Shown: piece by piece, positions 43,092-51,534 of the stretch | Layout: each line of letters opens with the position of its first letter | Numbering within the stretch: position 1 is the stretch's first letter | Assembly: GCA_039024895.1 (NCBI GenBank) | Contig: JBCCPJ010000003.1 | Span: forward strand, 62,001-126,000 | DNA from: JAJDOD01 sp039024895 | GTDB taxonomy: Bacteria > Pseudomonadota > Alphaproteobacteria > Rhodobacterales > Rhodobacteraceae | Direction of reading: 5' to 3' | Length of the DNA: 64,000 nucleotides | Translations under genes and position numbers: made by a program | The notes under the pieces: model-generated | Told to the model about the DNA's origin: nothing | Seen by the model: only the letters and a program-made list of their open reading frames with translations | Databases searched by the model: none

Positions 43092-43657
43092 GGGACGAAA
43101 CGAAACCGAAGGTCCCCACAAAGACCGATGACCGGTTGCGTAAACGTCTTCGGGAGGCACTCAGCTACGCGGCAGCGGTCGCCGCACTCGCCGGTATTTT
43201 GCTCGGCACTTTTGAGTATTTTCAGCGCAAGGATCAAGTCCGGGCGCGCCATACCATGGATCAAATCGAGTATTGGGACGACCACGGCATCCGTGCGGCC
43301 TACCGGAGCTTGTCGGGGCGGGTGGCGGAGGTTCTTGCAATCGTGCCGGACCGTGAACTCGCCGCCGCCAGCGATGACCCGGAGCTTGCCCGGAAACTGA
43401 AGGCGCGGGTCGCTGAGCGGGTGCTCCAATATGACGACGCGCCCGAACAGTTTGACGATGTGATTTACTTTTTCTCCCGCCTTAGCCTCTGTATCGAAGC
43501 CCGGGTATGTGACGGCGACGCCGCTGCCGTGTTCTTCGAAGATACGCTCGACAGTTTCCTCGACACATTCGAGGGCGAAGTTCGAAACCGCTCCGAGCGG
43601 ATCGAAAGTTACGGTGCGGCCGTGCTGAGCCTCGCGGACCGGTTCGACAAAACCTAG
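43079..43657 (+). CDS. Membrane-anchored hypothetical protein, third gene of the caspase operon
   Basis: 192 residues. A basic N-terminus precedes one membrane helix (YAAAVAALAGILLGTFEYF), then a helical, charged domain (DDVIYFFSRLSLCIEARVCDGD). The layout resembles small DUF4760-type membrane proteins, but I cannot confirm membership. It overlaps the previous gene by 13 bases and meets the convergent bhcD gene tail-to-tail with a four-base overlap. Confidence 0.72.
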   Translation: MPELGDETKPKVPTKTDDRLRKRLREALSYAAAVAALAGILLGTFEYFQRKDQVRARHTMDQIEYWDDHGIRAAYRSLSGRVAEVLAIVPDRELAAASDDPELARKLKARVAERVLQYDDAPEQFDDVIYFFSRLSLCIEARVCDGDAAAVFFEDTLDSFLDTFEGEVRNRSERIESYGAAVLSLADRFDKT

Positions 43658-44646
43658 AAATCCACCTCGACCGCGATGCCTTGCTCAATTGCCAATTCGA
43701 CCACTCGAACGGCCACAGCCAGGTCCTGAAGTCCAACACCGGTGCCATCAAAGAGCGTTTTTTCTTCCGCGCTCGTCCGACCGGGATGGGTGCCATTGAT
43801 CACTGCACCAAGCTGATGCACATCCTCTTCACCGATCAACCCATGGGCCACCGCATGCTGCGCTTCACCGATGCTGACCGATTGCGCGACCTCGTCGGTG
43901 AAGACAGTTGCGCTCGCCAGCAAGGCGGGATCCAACTCCTGCTTGCCCTTAGTATCGGTGCCCATGCAGGCCAGATGCGTGCCCGGGCTCACGTGCTCTA
44001 CCAACAGGGACGGTGCGAAGGCGGAGGTGATTGAGATTATGACGTCAGCGGCGACCATGCCGGGCAGGTCAACCGCCTCAAAAGCCACACCCGCTTCGGT
44101 GGCGACCTTCTCGATATTGGGGAGCATATCCGGATGGTAGTTCCAGCCGATCACCTTTTCGAAAGACCGTTGTTCCAGCGCAGCGCGCAGCTGGAATGTC
44201 GCCTGATGGCCAGCCCCGATCATACCCAAAACCGATGCGTCGTCCCGCGCAAGATGTTTGATCGACACTGATGACGCCGCCGCTGTCCGAAACGCGGTCA
44301 GCAGGTTGCCCCCGACCATTGCCTTTGGCTTTCCGGTATCGGGATCAAACAGGAAAACCGTGGACTGGTGGTTGATCAGCCCGCGTTTCTCCAGGTTGTT
44401 CGGCCAATAGCCGCCTGCCTTCAGGCCGAGCGTCAACCCAGCCCGATCAAACCCGCCCTTAAAGCCATAAAGCGCATCCTCGTGGCCAATCGCTTCGCGC
44501 ACGACCGGAAAGTTATACGCGTCGTCAGCGGCCATCGCCGCGAACACCTTCTCGACCGCGTCAAAAGCAGCCGCGCGCGTCATCAGCCCGGCAATCGCAC
44601 TTTCAGGCACAACAAACATGCCGCTCACTTTGCTCGTATCAAACAT
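43654..44646 (-). CDS. bhcD: Iminosuccinate reductase BhcD (ornithine cyclodeaminase family)
   Basis: 330 residues of the ornithine cyclodeaminase/mu-crystallin family, with the NAD(P)-binding VLGMIGAGHQATFQLRAAL near residue 140 and GLKAGGYWPNN in the active-site half. In the beta-hydroxyaspartate cycle BhcD reduces iminosuccinate to aspartate. It is the last gene after bhcA-bhcB-bhcC, which fixes the assignment over true cyclodeaminase. A hairpin separates it from bhcC, so it may be expressed at a lower level. Confidence 0.9.
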   Translation of the reverse strand: MFDTSKVSGMFVVPESAIAGLMTRAAAFDAVEKVFAAMAADDAYNFPVVREAIGHEDALYGFKGGFDRAGLTLGLKAGGYWPNNLEKRGLINHQSTVFLFDPDTGKPKAMVGGNLLTAFRTAAASSVSIKHLARDDASVLGMIGAGHQATFQLRAALEQRSFEKVIGWNYHPDMLPNIEKVATEAGVAFEAVDLPGMVAADVIISITSAFAPSLLVEHVSPGTHLACMGTDTKGKQELDPALLASATVFTDEVAQSVSIGEAQHAVAHGLIGEEDVHQLGAVINGTHPGRTSAEEKTLFDGTGVGLQDLAVAVRVVELAIEQGIAVEVDF

Positions 44647-44660
44647 CAGTCACCTTCTTT

Positions 44661-44707
44661 CTGGTGAAAATATCCTGAGGGGGTCTGGGGGAGTGAAACT
44701 CCCCCAG
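44661..44707 (-). terminator. Hairpin terminator between bhcC and bhcD
   Basis: CTGGGGGAG and CTCCCCCAG form a perfect nine-base stem with a TTTCA loop, followed by ACCCCCTCAGGATATTTTC on the minus strand. This is the CCC-TCAGG-ATATTTT terminator type common in Rhodobacterales. It would let only part of the transcripts reach bhcD. Confidence 0.6.
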
Positions 44708-44734
44708 CGGATCGACGCGCGACGCGCGGCGAAA

Positions 44735-45898
44735 TCAGTAGGCTTTGCCGCGCGCCGACACGGGCCAGAGCGTTTCGACCTTGCCGTTTCGCACGCCCAC
44801 ATACCAGTCATGCACATTGGCGGTCGGGTCACAGTGACCCGGCACCAGCTTCAATTTCTCGCCGACCTTCAGCACCCCATCCGGATCGGCCACGACACCG
44901 TGCTCGTCGGAACATTTCACATACTCGACATCCGTCCGCCCGAAAATAACCGGCAAGCCGCTATCCACCGATTGCGCCTTCAGACCCGCGTCGACAATTG
45001 CCTTTTCGGCCTTCGAGTGGCTCATCACCTGGGTCAGCAAGAACATGGCGTTCTCCCACTCGCCCTGGTCGATCCGCTTGCCATCCTTGTCGAGGATCCG
45101 CCCGTAATCCGCATCCATGAAAGCGTAAGAGCCGCACTGCAACTCATTGTAAACGCCGGAATTACTCTCAAAGTAGTAAGAGCCGGTACCGCCCCCGCCG
45201 ACGATATCGCATTCAAGCCCAGTGGCCTTCAGCGCCTCAACAGCTTGGGACACTTGCGTCACTGCAATCTCGATCTTGGCCTTCCGATCTTCGTAACTGT
45301 CCATATGCTGCATCGCACCCTGATAGGCTTGGAGGCCCGCGAACTTGAGCCCTTCCGCCTGATCAATCGCCCGCGCAATCTCGACCACCGACGGCGTGTC
45401 GGTGACGCCGCACCGCCCGGCACCACAGTCAATTTCGACGAGGCATTCAATCACTGTGCCGTGCTTCGTGGCAGCAGCGGAAAGTTCCGCGACATTGGCA
45501 ACATCGTCGACACAGCAAATCGTCCGAGCGCCAAGCTTGGGCATCCGCGCAAGCCGGTCGATCTTCTGCGGATCGCGCACCTGATTTGAGACCAGAACAT
45601 CCTTGATCCCGCCGCGCGCAAAGACTTCTGCTTCGGAAACCTTTTGGCAGCACACGCCAACGGCACCACCGAGGCTCTCTTGCAGCTTCGCCACATCGAC
45701 GGATTTATGCATCTTGCCATGGACCCGGTGCCGCATGCCATGCGCCTTGGCATAATCGCCCATCTTCTTGATGTTACGCTCTAAAGCGTCGAGGTCGAGG
45801 ACAAGGCACGGCGTTTGAATATCCGCCTCATCCATGCCGGGCAGGGCGGGGACATCAAAACCAACTTCCATCGCGCTCAGATTAACAGGTGCATTCAT
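44735..45898 (-). CDS. bhcC: Beta-hydroxyaspartate aldolase BhcC
   Basis: 387 residues of the DSD1/D-threonine aldolase family. The PLP lysine is in HRVHGKMHKSVDVAKLQ near residue 60, and the C-terminal metal-site residues are seen in EHGVV and VPGHCDPTANVHDWY. BhcC condenses glycine and glyoxylate to (2R,3S)-beta-hydroxyaspartate. It lies three bases after bhcB in the bhcABCD order. Confidence 0.93.
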   Translation of the reverse strand: MNAPVNLSAMEVGFDVPALPGMDEADIQTPCLVLDLDALERNIKKMGDYAKAHGMRHRVHGKMHKSVDVAKLQESLGGAVGVCCQKVSEAEVFARGGIKDVLVSNQVRDPQKIDRLARMPKLGARTICCVDDVANVAELSAAATKHGTVIECLVEIDCGAGRCGVTDTPSVVEIARAIDQAEGLKFAGLQAYQGAMQHMDSYEDRKAKIEIAVTQVSQAVEALKATGLECDIVGGGGTGSYYFESNSGVYNELQCGSYAFMDADYGRILDKDGKRIDQGEWENAMFLLTQVMSHSKAEKAIVDAGLKAQSVDSGLPVIFGRTDVEYVKCSDEHGVVADPDGVLKVGEKLKLVPGHCDPTANVHDWYVGVRNGKVETLWPVSARGKAY

Positions 45899-45901
45899 CG
45901 T

Positions 45902-46876
45902 TCAAGCTCCCTTGATCCAGGGCAGCGTGTCAAGATCGACATTGCCGCCGGTAATAATCACGCCCACGCGTTTGCCCGCGAAGCGTTCCTTGTTCTTCAG
46001 AATGACCGCGAGAGGCACCGCGCAAGACGGCTCCATCACGATCCTCAGATGTTTCCATGTGATCTTCATCGCCTTGATAATCTCCCGATCCGAAGCGGTG
46101 TAGATGTCCGTCACATGGTTCGACACGAAATGCCAGGTGAGGTCTTTTAGTGGGACAAGCAAACCATCGGCAATCGTCTTTGGGGCGTCATCAGCAATTA
46201 TGTAGCCCGCTTTGAAGCTGCGATAGGCATCATCAGCCTGCTCTGGCTCGGCCGCGATGATCTCCACCTCCGGCGCCAGGGTCGAGAGCGTCAGGCACGT
46301 GCCCGAAATCATCCCGCCACCGCCAATCGGCGCCACCATCATCTCAAGCCCATCGACCTGTTCCATGAACTCTTTCGAGCATGTGCCTTGCCCGGCAATC
46401 ACGCGGGGGTCGTTATAGGGGTGCACGAAATCGCCGCCCGTTTCGGCCTGCACCTTGGCAAAGGTCTCTTCCCGCGAAGAGGTTGACGGCTCGCATTCGG
46501 TGATCTTGCCGCCATAGCGGCGCACCGTGTCCTTCTTGGCCAGCGGTGCCGTGCGCGGCATGACGACGTTGCAGGGGATCCCCCGCCGCATCGCGGCGTA
46601 ACTCAGGCAAGACGCGTGGTTGCCCGACGAATGGGTCGCTACGCCCTTGGCGGCTTGCTCATCGCTCAAGCCGAAGACCGCGTTTGTGGCGCCACGTACC
46701 TTGAACGCGCCGGGCTCCTGAAAGTTCTCGCATTTGAAGAACAGCTCAGCACCAACCAGCTCATTCAGATAATCCGAGGTCCGAACCTCCGTGCGATTGA
46801 TATGCGGCTTGATACGCTCATGGGCGTCGAGCATGTCCTGATAGGTCGGAATAACAAGGTCGCTCACATCTTTCAT
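45902..46876 (-). CDS. bhcB: Beta-hydroxyaspartate dehydratase BhcB
   Basis: 324 residues from the ATG at 46876, with GGAGG seven bases upstream; a GTG three bases earlier is possible. It is a fold-type II PLP enzyme. The lysine is in FQEPGAFKVRGATNAV, the phosphate loop is MVAPIGGGGMISGTCL, and the ring-stacking segment is ATHSSGNHASCLSYAA. Related to threonine/serine racemase-dehydratases. BhcB converts beta-hydroxyaspartate to iminosuccinate and ammonia. It overlaps the bhcA stop by one base. Confidence 0.93.
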   Translation of the reverse strand: MKDVSDLVIPTYQDMLDAHERIKPHINRTEVRTSDYLNELVGAELFFKCENFQEPGAFKVRGATNAVFGLSDEQAAKGVATHSSGNHASCLSYAAMRRGIPCNVVMPRTAPLAKKDTVRRYGGKITECEPSTSSREETFAKVQAETGGDFVHPYNDPRVIAGQGTCSKEFMEQVDGLEMMVAPIGGGGMISGTCLTLSTLAPEVEIIAAEPEQADDAYRSFKAGYIIADDAPKTIADGLLVPLKDLTWHFVSNHVTDIYTASDREIIKAMKITWKHLRIVMEPSCAVPLAVILKNKERFAGKRVGVIITGGNVDLDTLPWIKGA

Positions 46877-48066
46877 CACGCTGCCTCCGCTTTCATCACA
46901 CTTGGTTTGGTGCGGTAAAACTCCTGTGCGGCGGCCACGCCCGAACCGAGTTCGATGTCGAGCCCGAGATCAACCATGCACATTTCAGCCGTTGCCAACC
47001 CGCTCAGCACCATGACATCCGTCAGACTGCCCAGGTGGCCGATCCGGAATACCTTGCCCGCGACGTCGCCAAGCCCAACGCCGAATGCGACGCCGTAGGC
47101 AGAGGCGGCGTGGGTGACGATCTCCGTCGCGTCGAACCCTTCCGGTGTTCGGATCGCGCTCACCGTGTCTGAGTACACCTCGGGTGAGGCGGCGCAAAGC
47201 TCTAGTCCCCACGCTTTCACTGCGGCCCGCACACCAGTCGCAAGGCGCGTGTGCCGTGCGAAAACGTTTTCGAGCCCTTCGCTCAGGAGCATGGAGCACG
47301 CCTGGTTCAATCCGTTAAGTAAGCCAACGGCCGGGGTGTAAGGATAGGCGCTGGCAGAGTAGCCCGCTTTCATATCGTGCACGTCGAAGAATGTGCGTGG
47401 TAGCCCTGCGCGTTCCGTGGCGGCCATCGCCTTTTCGCTGAACCCGACGATGGCCAGTCCCGCGGGCAACATGAACCCCTTCTGCGATCCAGCGACTGCG
47501 ACGTCGACGCGCCATTCGTCAAACCGGAAATCCATCGAACCAATCGACGAAACCCCATCCACGAACAACAGGGCCGGGTGACCAGCGTCATCGAGCGCTT
47601 TTCTCACACCGGCAATGTCCGATTTCACGCCGGTTGCCGTTTCATTATGGGTGGCCAGTACCGCCTTGATGCGATGCTGCGTGTCCGCCGCCAGGATTTC
47701 CCCGTAGCGCGCCACGGGCAGACCGCATCCCCAAGGCGTGTCGACGACGTCAACGTCAAGGTTATGGCGCTCGCACATATCGATCCACTTGTGGGAAAAC
47801 ATGCCGTTCCGCGCCGCCAGCACCTTGTCACCAGCGCTCAGGCAATTGGTCAATGCCGTTTCCCACCCTCCGGTGCCCGTCGCCGGGAAGATAAACACTT
47901 CGGCGGAAGTGGACTTCAGCACCTGACGCACCCCATCCCGCGCCGGATGGAGAATGCTGCCAAACAACGGTGACCGGTGGTCGATTGTCGGCATGTCGCA
48001 GGCTTTGCGAAGGCTTTCCGGAATATTCGTCGGTCCGGGGATGAAAACGGGGTTTTGGAAACTCAT
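46876..48066 (-). CDS. bhcA: Aspartate-glyoxylate aminotransferase BhcA
   Basis: 396 residues, a class V aminotransferase of the serine-glyoxylate/alanine-glyoxylate type. It starts NPVFIPGPTNIPESLRKACDMPTIDHRSP, and the PLP lysine lies in AVAGSQKGFMLPAGLAIVGFSEKA near residue 195. BhcA transfers the amino group of aspartate to glyoxylate, giving glycine and oxaloacetate, the net product of the cycle. A near-perfect GAGGAGG precedes the ATG. First gene of the operon, divergent from bhcR. Confidence 0.94.
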   Translation of the reverse strand: MSFQNPVFIPGPTNIPESLRKACDMPTIDHRSPLFGSILHPARDGVRQVLKSTSAEVFIFPATGTGGWETALTNCLSAGDKVLAARNGMFSHKWIDMCERHNLDVDVVDTPWGCGLPVARYGEILAADTQHRIKAVLATHNETATGVKSDIAGVRKALDDAGHPALLFVDGVSSIGSMDFRFDEWRVDVAVAGSQKGFMLPAGLAIVGFSEKAMAATERAGLPRTFFDVHDMKAGYSASAYPYTPAVGLLNGLNQACSMLLSEGLENVFARHTRLATGVRAAVKAWGLELCAASPEVYSDTVSAIRTPEGFDATEIVTHAASAYGVAFGVGLGDVAGKVFRIGHLGSLTDVMVLSGLATAEMCMVDLGLDIELGSGVAAAQEFYRTKPSVMKAEAA

Positions 48067-48148
48067 GGTGTCCTCCTCAAGTTGCGAGGTGTCTAACCAA
48101 AGACCCAGCCGGGATAAATTTTTCCGTGAATCAAGCTTTTAGAAGCAT

Positions 48149-48217
48149 CACTTCAAGAAAAGTGCTTAATTTCAGTTAGATATATTTTTCATATTGTAAA
48201 ATACACTTTCATAAAGT
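48149..48217. promoter_or_regulatory. bhcA-bhcR intergenic region with two inverted repeats
   Basis: The AT-rich 163-base gap holds CACTT-N6-AAGTG at 48149-48164 and ACTTT-CAT-AAAGT at 48205-48217, 41 bases apart. Both share ACTT...AAGT arms and are the best candidates for BhcR binding. The gap must contain promoters for both directions. Confidence 0.5.
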
Positions 48218-48228
48218 AAAAAATACAG

Positions 48229-49086
48229 ATGAATTTTACGCCGCCTCCCCAAAAAAACCTGCGCCGTGCCCGGGGTCGTCCGCGCGGATGGGACGACAAG
48301 ACAGCACAAAACACCATCAAGTCGCTCGACCGGGCCATGGAGATTTTCGAGTATCTCAGCACCAATCAAGGATTGCCGCTTTCCGCCCTGGCAACGGAAC
48401 TCAAGCAATCACCGGCCACCGTCTACCGTGTGCTCATCACGCTTGAGACACGCGGTCTTGTCGAGTTCGACGCGGAAGAACAGCTTTGGCATGTCGGCTC
48501 CCGGGCTTTTGAGATCGGTACCCGTTTCCTCCGCCGCACCAGCCTTGTCGACCGCGCCCGCCCGATCCTCCGCGATCTGATGGAGGAAACCGGCGAAACG
48601 GCCAATCTGGGCGTTGAGCGGGGCGGCATGGTGCTCTTTCTCAATCAGGTCGAAACCCATGAGAGTATCCGGGCATTCTTTCCGCCAGGCACCTTGTCGG
48701 ATATGCACGCCTCGGGCATCGGCAAGGCGCTCCTGGCCAATATGGAACCGCGTCGGCTCAAAACCTGGCTCCGCGACCGGACGCTTGCCAATTTCACACC
48801 GCACACAATGGCCGATCCCGATGAGTTGATCGACGAGTTGGAACTGACCCGTGCGCGCGGCTACTCGATTGATGCCGAAGAAAAGAACATTGGCATGCGC
48901 TGCGTCGCGGCTCCGGTGTTCAACATGTATGGTGAGGCGGTGGCAGGCATCTCCGTCTCCGGCCCCACCAGCCGCATCGGTCTTGTCTCGCTCGAAGATA
49001 TCAGCGCCACCGTCATGTCCGCTGCAAACGCGCTTTCGCTAGCCATCGGCGGGGGAAGCGCCGTCACGCCACCAGAAACGCCTTGA
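48229..49086 (+). CDS. bhcR: IclR-family regulator BhcR
   Basis: 285 residues. The N-terminal winged helix (RAMEIFEYLSTNQGLPLSALATELKQSPATVYRVLITLETRGLV) is followed by the IclR effector domain (DLMEETGETANLGVERGGMVLFLNQ, DMHASGIGKALLANM, EKNIGMRCVAAPVFN). It is divergent from bhcABCD, as in the known cluster, where BhcR senses glyoxylate. The last 23 bases overlap the convergent hydrolase gene. Confidence 0.93.
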   Translation: MNFTPPPQKNLRRARGRPRGWDDKTAQNTIKSLDRAMEIFEYLSTNQGLPLSALATELKQSPATVYRVLITLETRGLVEFDAEEQLWHVGSRAFEIGTRFLRRTSLVDRARPILRDLMEETGETANLGVERGGMVLFLNQVETHESIRAFFPPGTLSDMHASGIGKALLANMEPRRLKTWLRDRTLANFTPHTMADPDELIDELELTRARGYSIDAEEKNIGMRCVAAPVFNMYGEAVAGISVSGPTSRIGLVSLEDISATVMSAANALSLAIGGGSAVTPPETP

Positions 49087-49987
49087 GCGCCGCGGCGACT
49101 TCACTGGGATGCGTTTGCAACAGATTATGCCCGGCACCCTTAATTTCCACATGTTGTGCATCAGGGTTCAACCGCGCCAAGCCGCTCATCGCCCGTCTTG
49201 GAATGACCGGATCGGCCGCGCCCCAGATCGCCATCACAGGCTGACGCCGCCGCGCAACCTGCCGGTAATCCTCAATATTCGGATGATCCAGCACATGCCG
49301 CCGCGATGACAAAAGCGCGGGAAGATAGCCACGCATCCCCGTCTCCGCCGCTTGCCGGTCTTCGAAATCGGGAATGACGGTGGCAATGCTCGTGTGCTCG
49401 ACCAGCTCACGCCGCAACCAGATTCCGCCGAATACGCGCATCGTCCAATCCCCAATGATCGGCGCGCTCCACACCCACCCGGGCGCCATGCCGGCCGTGT
49501 CCGCCAGTCCCGCCGGTGCCACCAGGACCAGGCGCTCAACACGGTCATCGCGCGCTGCAAATGCCGTTGCAATCTGCCCCCCCATGGAGAAACCTAACAG
49601 CGTGAAGGCATCCGCTACCCCTTGATCCGCCAAAAGCGCGTCAAGCTGCTCCATGAAGAAAACCAAATCCTGCGCCCCGCGCGCCCGCGCCGAATACCCC
49701 CGCCCGTATAGGTCATAGCTCAGAACCCGGTAGCCCAAGGCCACCAGGCTTCGTTCCGTCGCGGCGAATACGAACGACGGCGTCGAAAGCCCGTGTATAC
49801 AGACGACAACCGGGTCCGTTTCACGGCCCGCCCACCGGTAATGGGTGGCCCCGCTCGGCAAATCGGCAATCTCGCCCGGTGCGGTTGCTTGCCGCGCATG
49901 ACCCATCGGTTGGCGTCGCCATTCGGCAAGAAACGGCAGGCAGGCAATCAAACCCGTCAGCACAAGAAAACCCGAAACAAACCCCAT
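49064..49987 (-). CDS. Alpha/beta-fold hydrolase, membrane-anchored
   Basis: 307 residues from the ATG at 49987, behind AGGGGTAGGT. An N-terminal hydrophobic segment (GFLVLTGLIACLPFLAEW) can anchor it. The hydrolase core has the oxyanion region VVCIHGLSTPSF, nucleophile elbow LLGFSMGGQIATAFA (Ser), Asp in IWGAADPVIP and His in IKGAGHNLLQTHP. Substrate unknown. It overlaps the bhcR 3' end and lies eight bases from the EamA gene stop on the same strand. Confidence 0.88.
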   Translation of the reverse strand: MGFVSGFLVLTGLIACLPFLAEWRRQPMGHARQATAPGEIADLPSGATHYRWAGRETDPVVVCIHGLSTPSFVFAATERSLVALGYRVLSYDLYGRGYSARARGAQDLVFFMEQLDALLADQGVADAFTLLGFSMGGQIATAFAARDDRVERLVLVAPAGLADTAGMAPGWVWSAPIIGDWTMRVFGGIWLRRELVEHTSIATVIPDFEDRQAAETGMRGYLPALLSSRRHVLDHPNIEDYRQVARRRQPVMAIWGAADPVIPRRAMSGLARLNPDAQHVEIKGAGHNLLQTHPSEVAAALKAFLVA

Positions 49988-49995
49988 ACCTACCC

Positions 49996-50958
49996 CTACA
50001 TCCGCGCGGCGCGGTCCACATCCCCGGACCGCCGCGCAACCGCCTCGCGCCAGATCAATACCATGCCGGAAGCGAGGATCAGGAAGATACCGACAAAGGC
50101 CCAAAAATCGGGCCATTCGTCGAACACCAGAATACCCCACAGCACGGAAAGCGGCAGCGCAATATACTCAAAAGGCGCAATGAAAGCTGGCTCTGACCGG
50201 CGATAGGCTTCCGAGATCGCAAACCCTGAAACCGCAATTGAAAGTCCCAATGCGAGGATCAACCCCGCATCAAGCGCGTTGGGCCAGACCCAGGCACGAA
50301 ACAGAAAACTGAGCGAAGGGTGTTCGAACACGTCAAACTGGCCAAAGCCCAGGGCCAGCCCTGCGACAGCGCCGACCGCCATCATGACCAATTGCGTAAA
50401 GAATGTGAGTGTCACTGCGTTTTCGGTATCGCCCATGCGCCGCGTATAAATGTGCAGCATCCCGTATCCGATCGCCGCCCCAATCGGCAGTAAAGCCGCG
50501 ATCTGAAACGTCTCTGACCCCGGTCGCAGCACGATCAAAACGCCGATAAGCCCAACACCAATCGCCGCCCAGCGCCGTGGCCCCACGGTCTCGCCCAGGA
50601 AGAAAATCGAAAACAGGGCAATCAGAAACGGGCTGACAAAAAAGATCGCCACAGCTTCGGCCAGCGGCATCGCTGCAAGGGCAAGAAAAAAACAAAGGTT
50701 GGCAAACACCACGCAAATGCCGCGCAAGAAATGCTGCTTGCGCCGCGTGGTCCGGAATTGAATGCGCCCCCCGGTCAGGGGAACGATGATGACTAACAGC
50801 ACGACCATGGCCACTACGGTCCGCAAAAACGTCAATTGGTAATGGGGATACCCGGCCGATAGGAATTTCACGATCACATCGACAGCCGTGAACCCCACAG
50901 TTGCAGACAGCGCCCACAGAGCGCCGGATAGAGGAGCACGATCAGTCGCAAGCGCCAT
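49996..50958 (-). CDS. EamA/DMT-family transporter
   Basis: 320 residues from the ATG at 50958 (a TTG 18 bases earlier is possible; neither has a clear ribosome site). Ten membrane helices in two EamA repeats, with ALWALSATVGFTAVDVIVKFL at the start and AFIAPFEYIALPLSVLWGILVFDEWP near the end. These carriers export metabolites or amino acids; the substrate is unknown. Confidence 0.9.
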   Translation of the reverse strand: MALATDRAPLSGALWALSATVGFTAVDVIVKFLSAGYPHYQLTFLRTVVAMVVLLVIIVPLTGGRIQFRTTRRKQHFLRGICVVFANLCFFLALAAMPLAEAVAIFFVSPFLIALFSIFFLGETVGPRRWAAIGVGLIGVLIVLRPGSETFQIAALLPIGAAIGYGMLHIYTRRMGDTENAVTLTFFTQLVMMAVGAVAGLALGFGQFDVFEHPSLSFLFRAWVWPNALDAGLILALGLSIAVSGFAISEAYRRSEPAFIAPFEYIALPLSVLWGILVFDEWPDFWAFVGIFLILASGMVLIWREAVARRSGDVDRAARM

Positions 50959-51030
50959 GGGTACATTCCGAATCAAAGAGGTGGCAGCATAGGCTTTCCA
51001 GATACCAGCGCCAGCCGGGCGCTTCTTCTG

Positions 51031-51076
51031 TCAAAATACCTCGGGGGAATGCCCGAAGGGCAGGGGGCAGCGCCCC
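51031..51076 (-). repeat. Terminator-type intergenic repeat, copy 1
   Basis: The sequence from TCAAAATACC to GGGGGCAGCGCCCC is nearly identical to 53446-53493. On the minus strand it forms GGGGCGCTGCCCC and GCCCTTCGGGC hairpins followed by CCCCCGAGGTATTTTGA. This is the terminator-repeat common in Rhodobacterales, here following the YaiI/DUF188 gene on the minus strand. Confidence 0.7.
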
Positions 51077-51096
51077 AATCTGGCGGGCCGTCTCCG

Positions 51097-51534
51097 TCAA
51101 CCCGCCCGTAAAGCCCGCTCCAACGCTTCAAGAAACCGGCTCCGGTCCGCTTTGGAAAACGCCCGTCCGCCCCCTTGCCGAAACGGGTCCGCCGCGCGCA
51201 AATCCGCCGCCAAGTCCCGCATGGCAAGCGCCTCGCGCACATTGCGTTCGCTCAAGGCCTCGCCATTGGGCTTCAGGACGACCGCTCCGGCCTCCACCGA
51301 TTTCGCCGCGAGGGGGATATCGCCCGTAACGACCACATCGCCAGACCCCGCACGGTCCGCGATCCACTTATCCGCCTCATCCGCCCCCTCCGAGACATAA
51401 ACGCTTTCGACGAGCGGATTGCTCGACGGGCGAATGCCCCCGTTCGAGACCATGAAAACCGAAACACTGTGACGCGTCGCCACCTGCTCCACTTCGGATT
51501 TCACCGGGCAGGCATCGGCATCCACATAAATCAC
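51097..51534 (-). CDS. YaiI/YqxD family (DUF188, UPF0178) protein
   Basis: 145 residues. It starts MIYVDADACPVKSEVEQVA, the acidic metal-binding PIN-like opening of the family, and has EGADEADKWIADRAGSGDVVVTGDIPLAAK and NVREALAMRDLAADLR. It probably acts as a small nuclease-fold protein of unknown target. It overlaps the fghA stop (ATGA). Confidence 0.93.
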   Translation of the reverse strand: MIYVDADACPVKSEVEQVATRHSVSVFMVSNGGIRPSSNPLVESVYVSEGADEADKWIADRAGSGDVVVTGDIPLAAKSVEAGAVVLKPNGEALSERNVREALAMRDLAADLRAADPFRQGGGRAFSKADRSRFLEALERALRAG

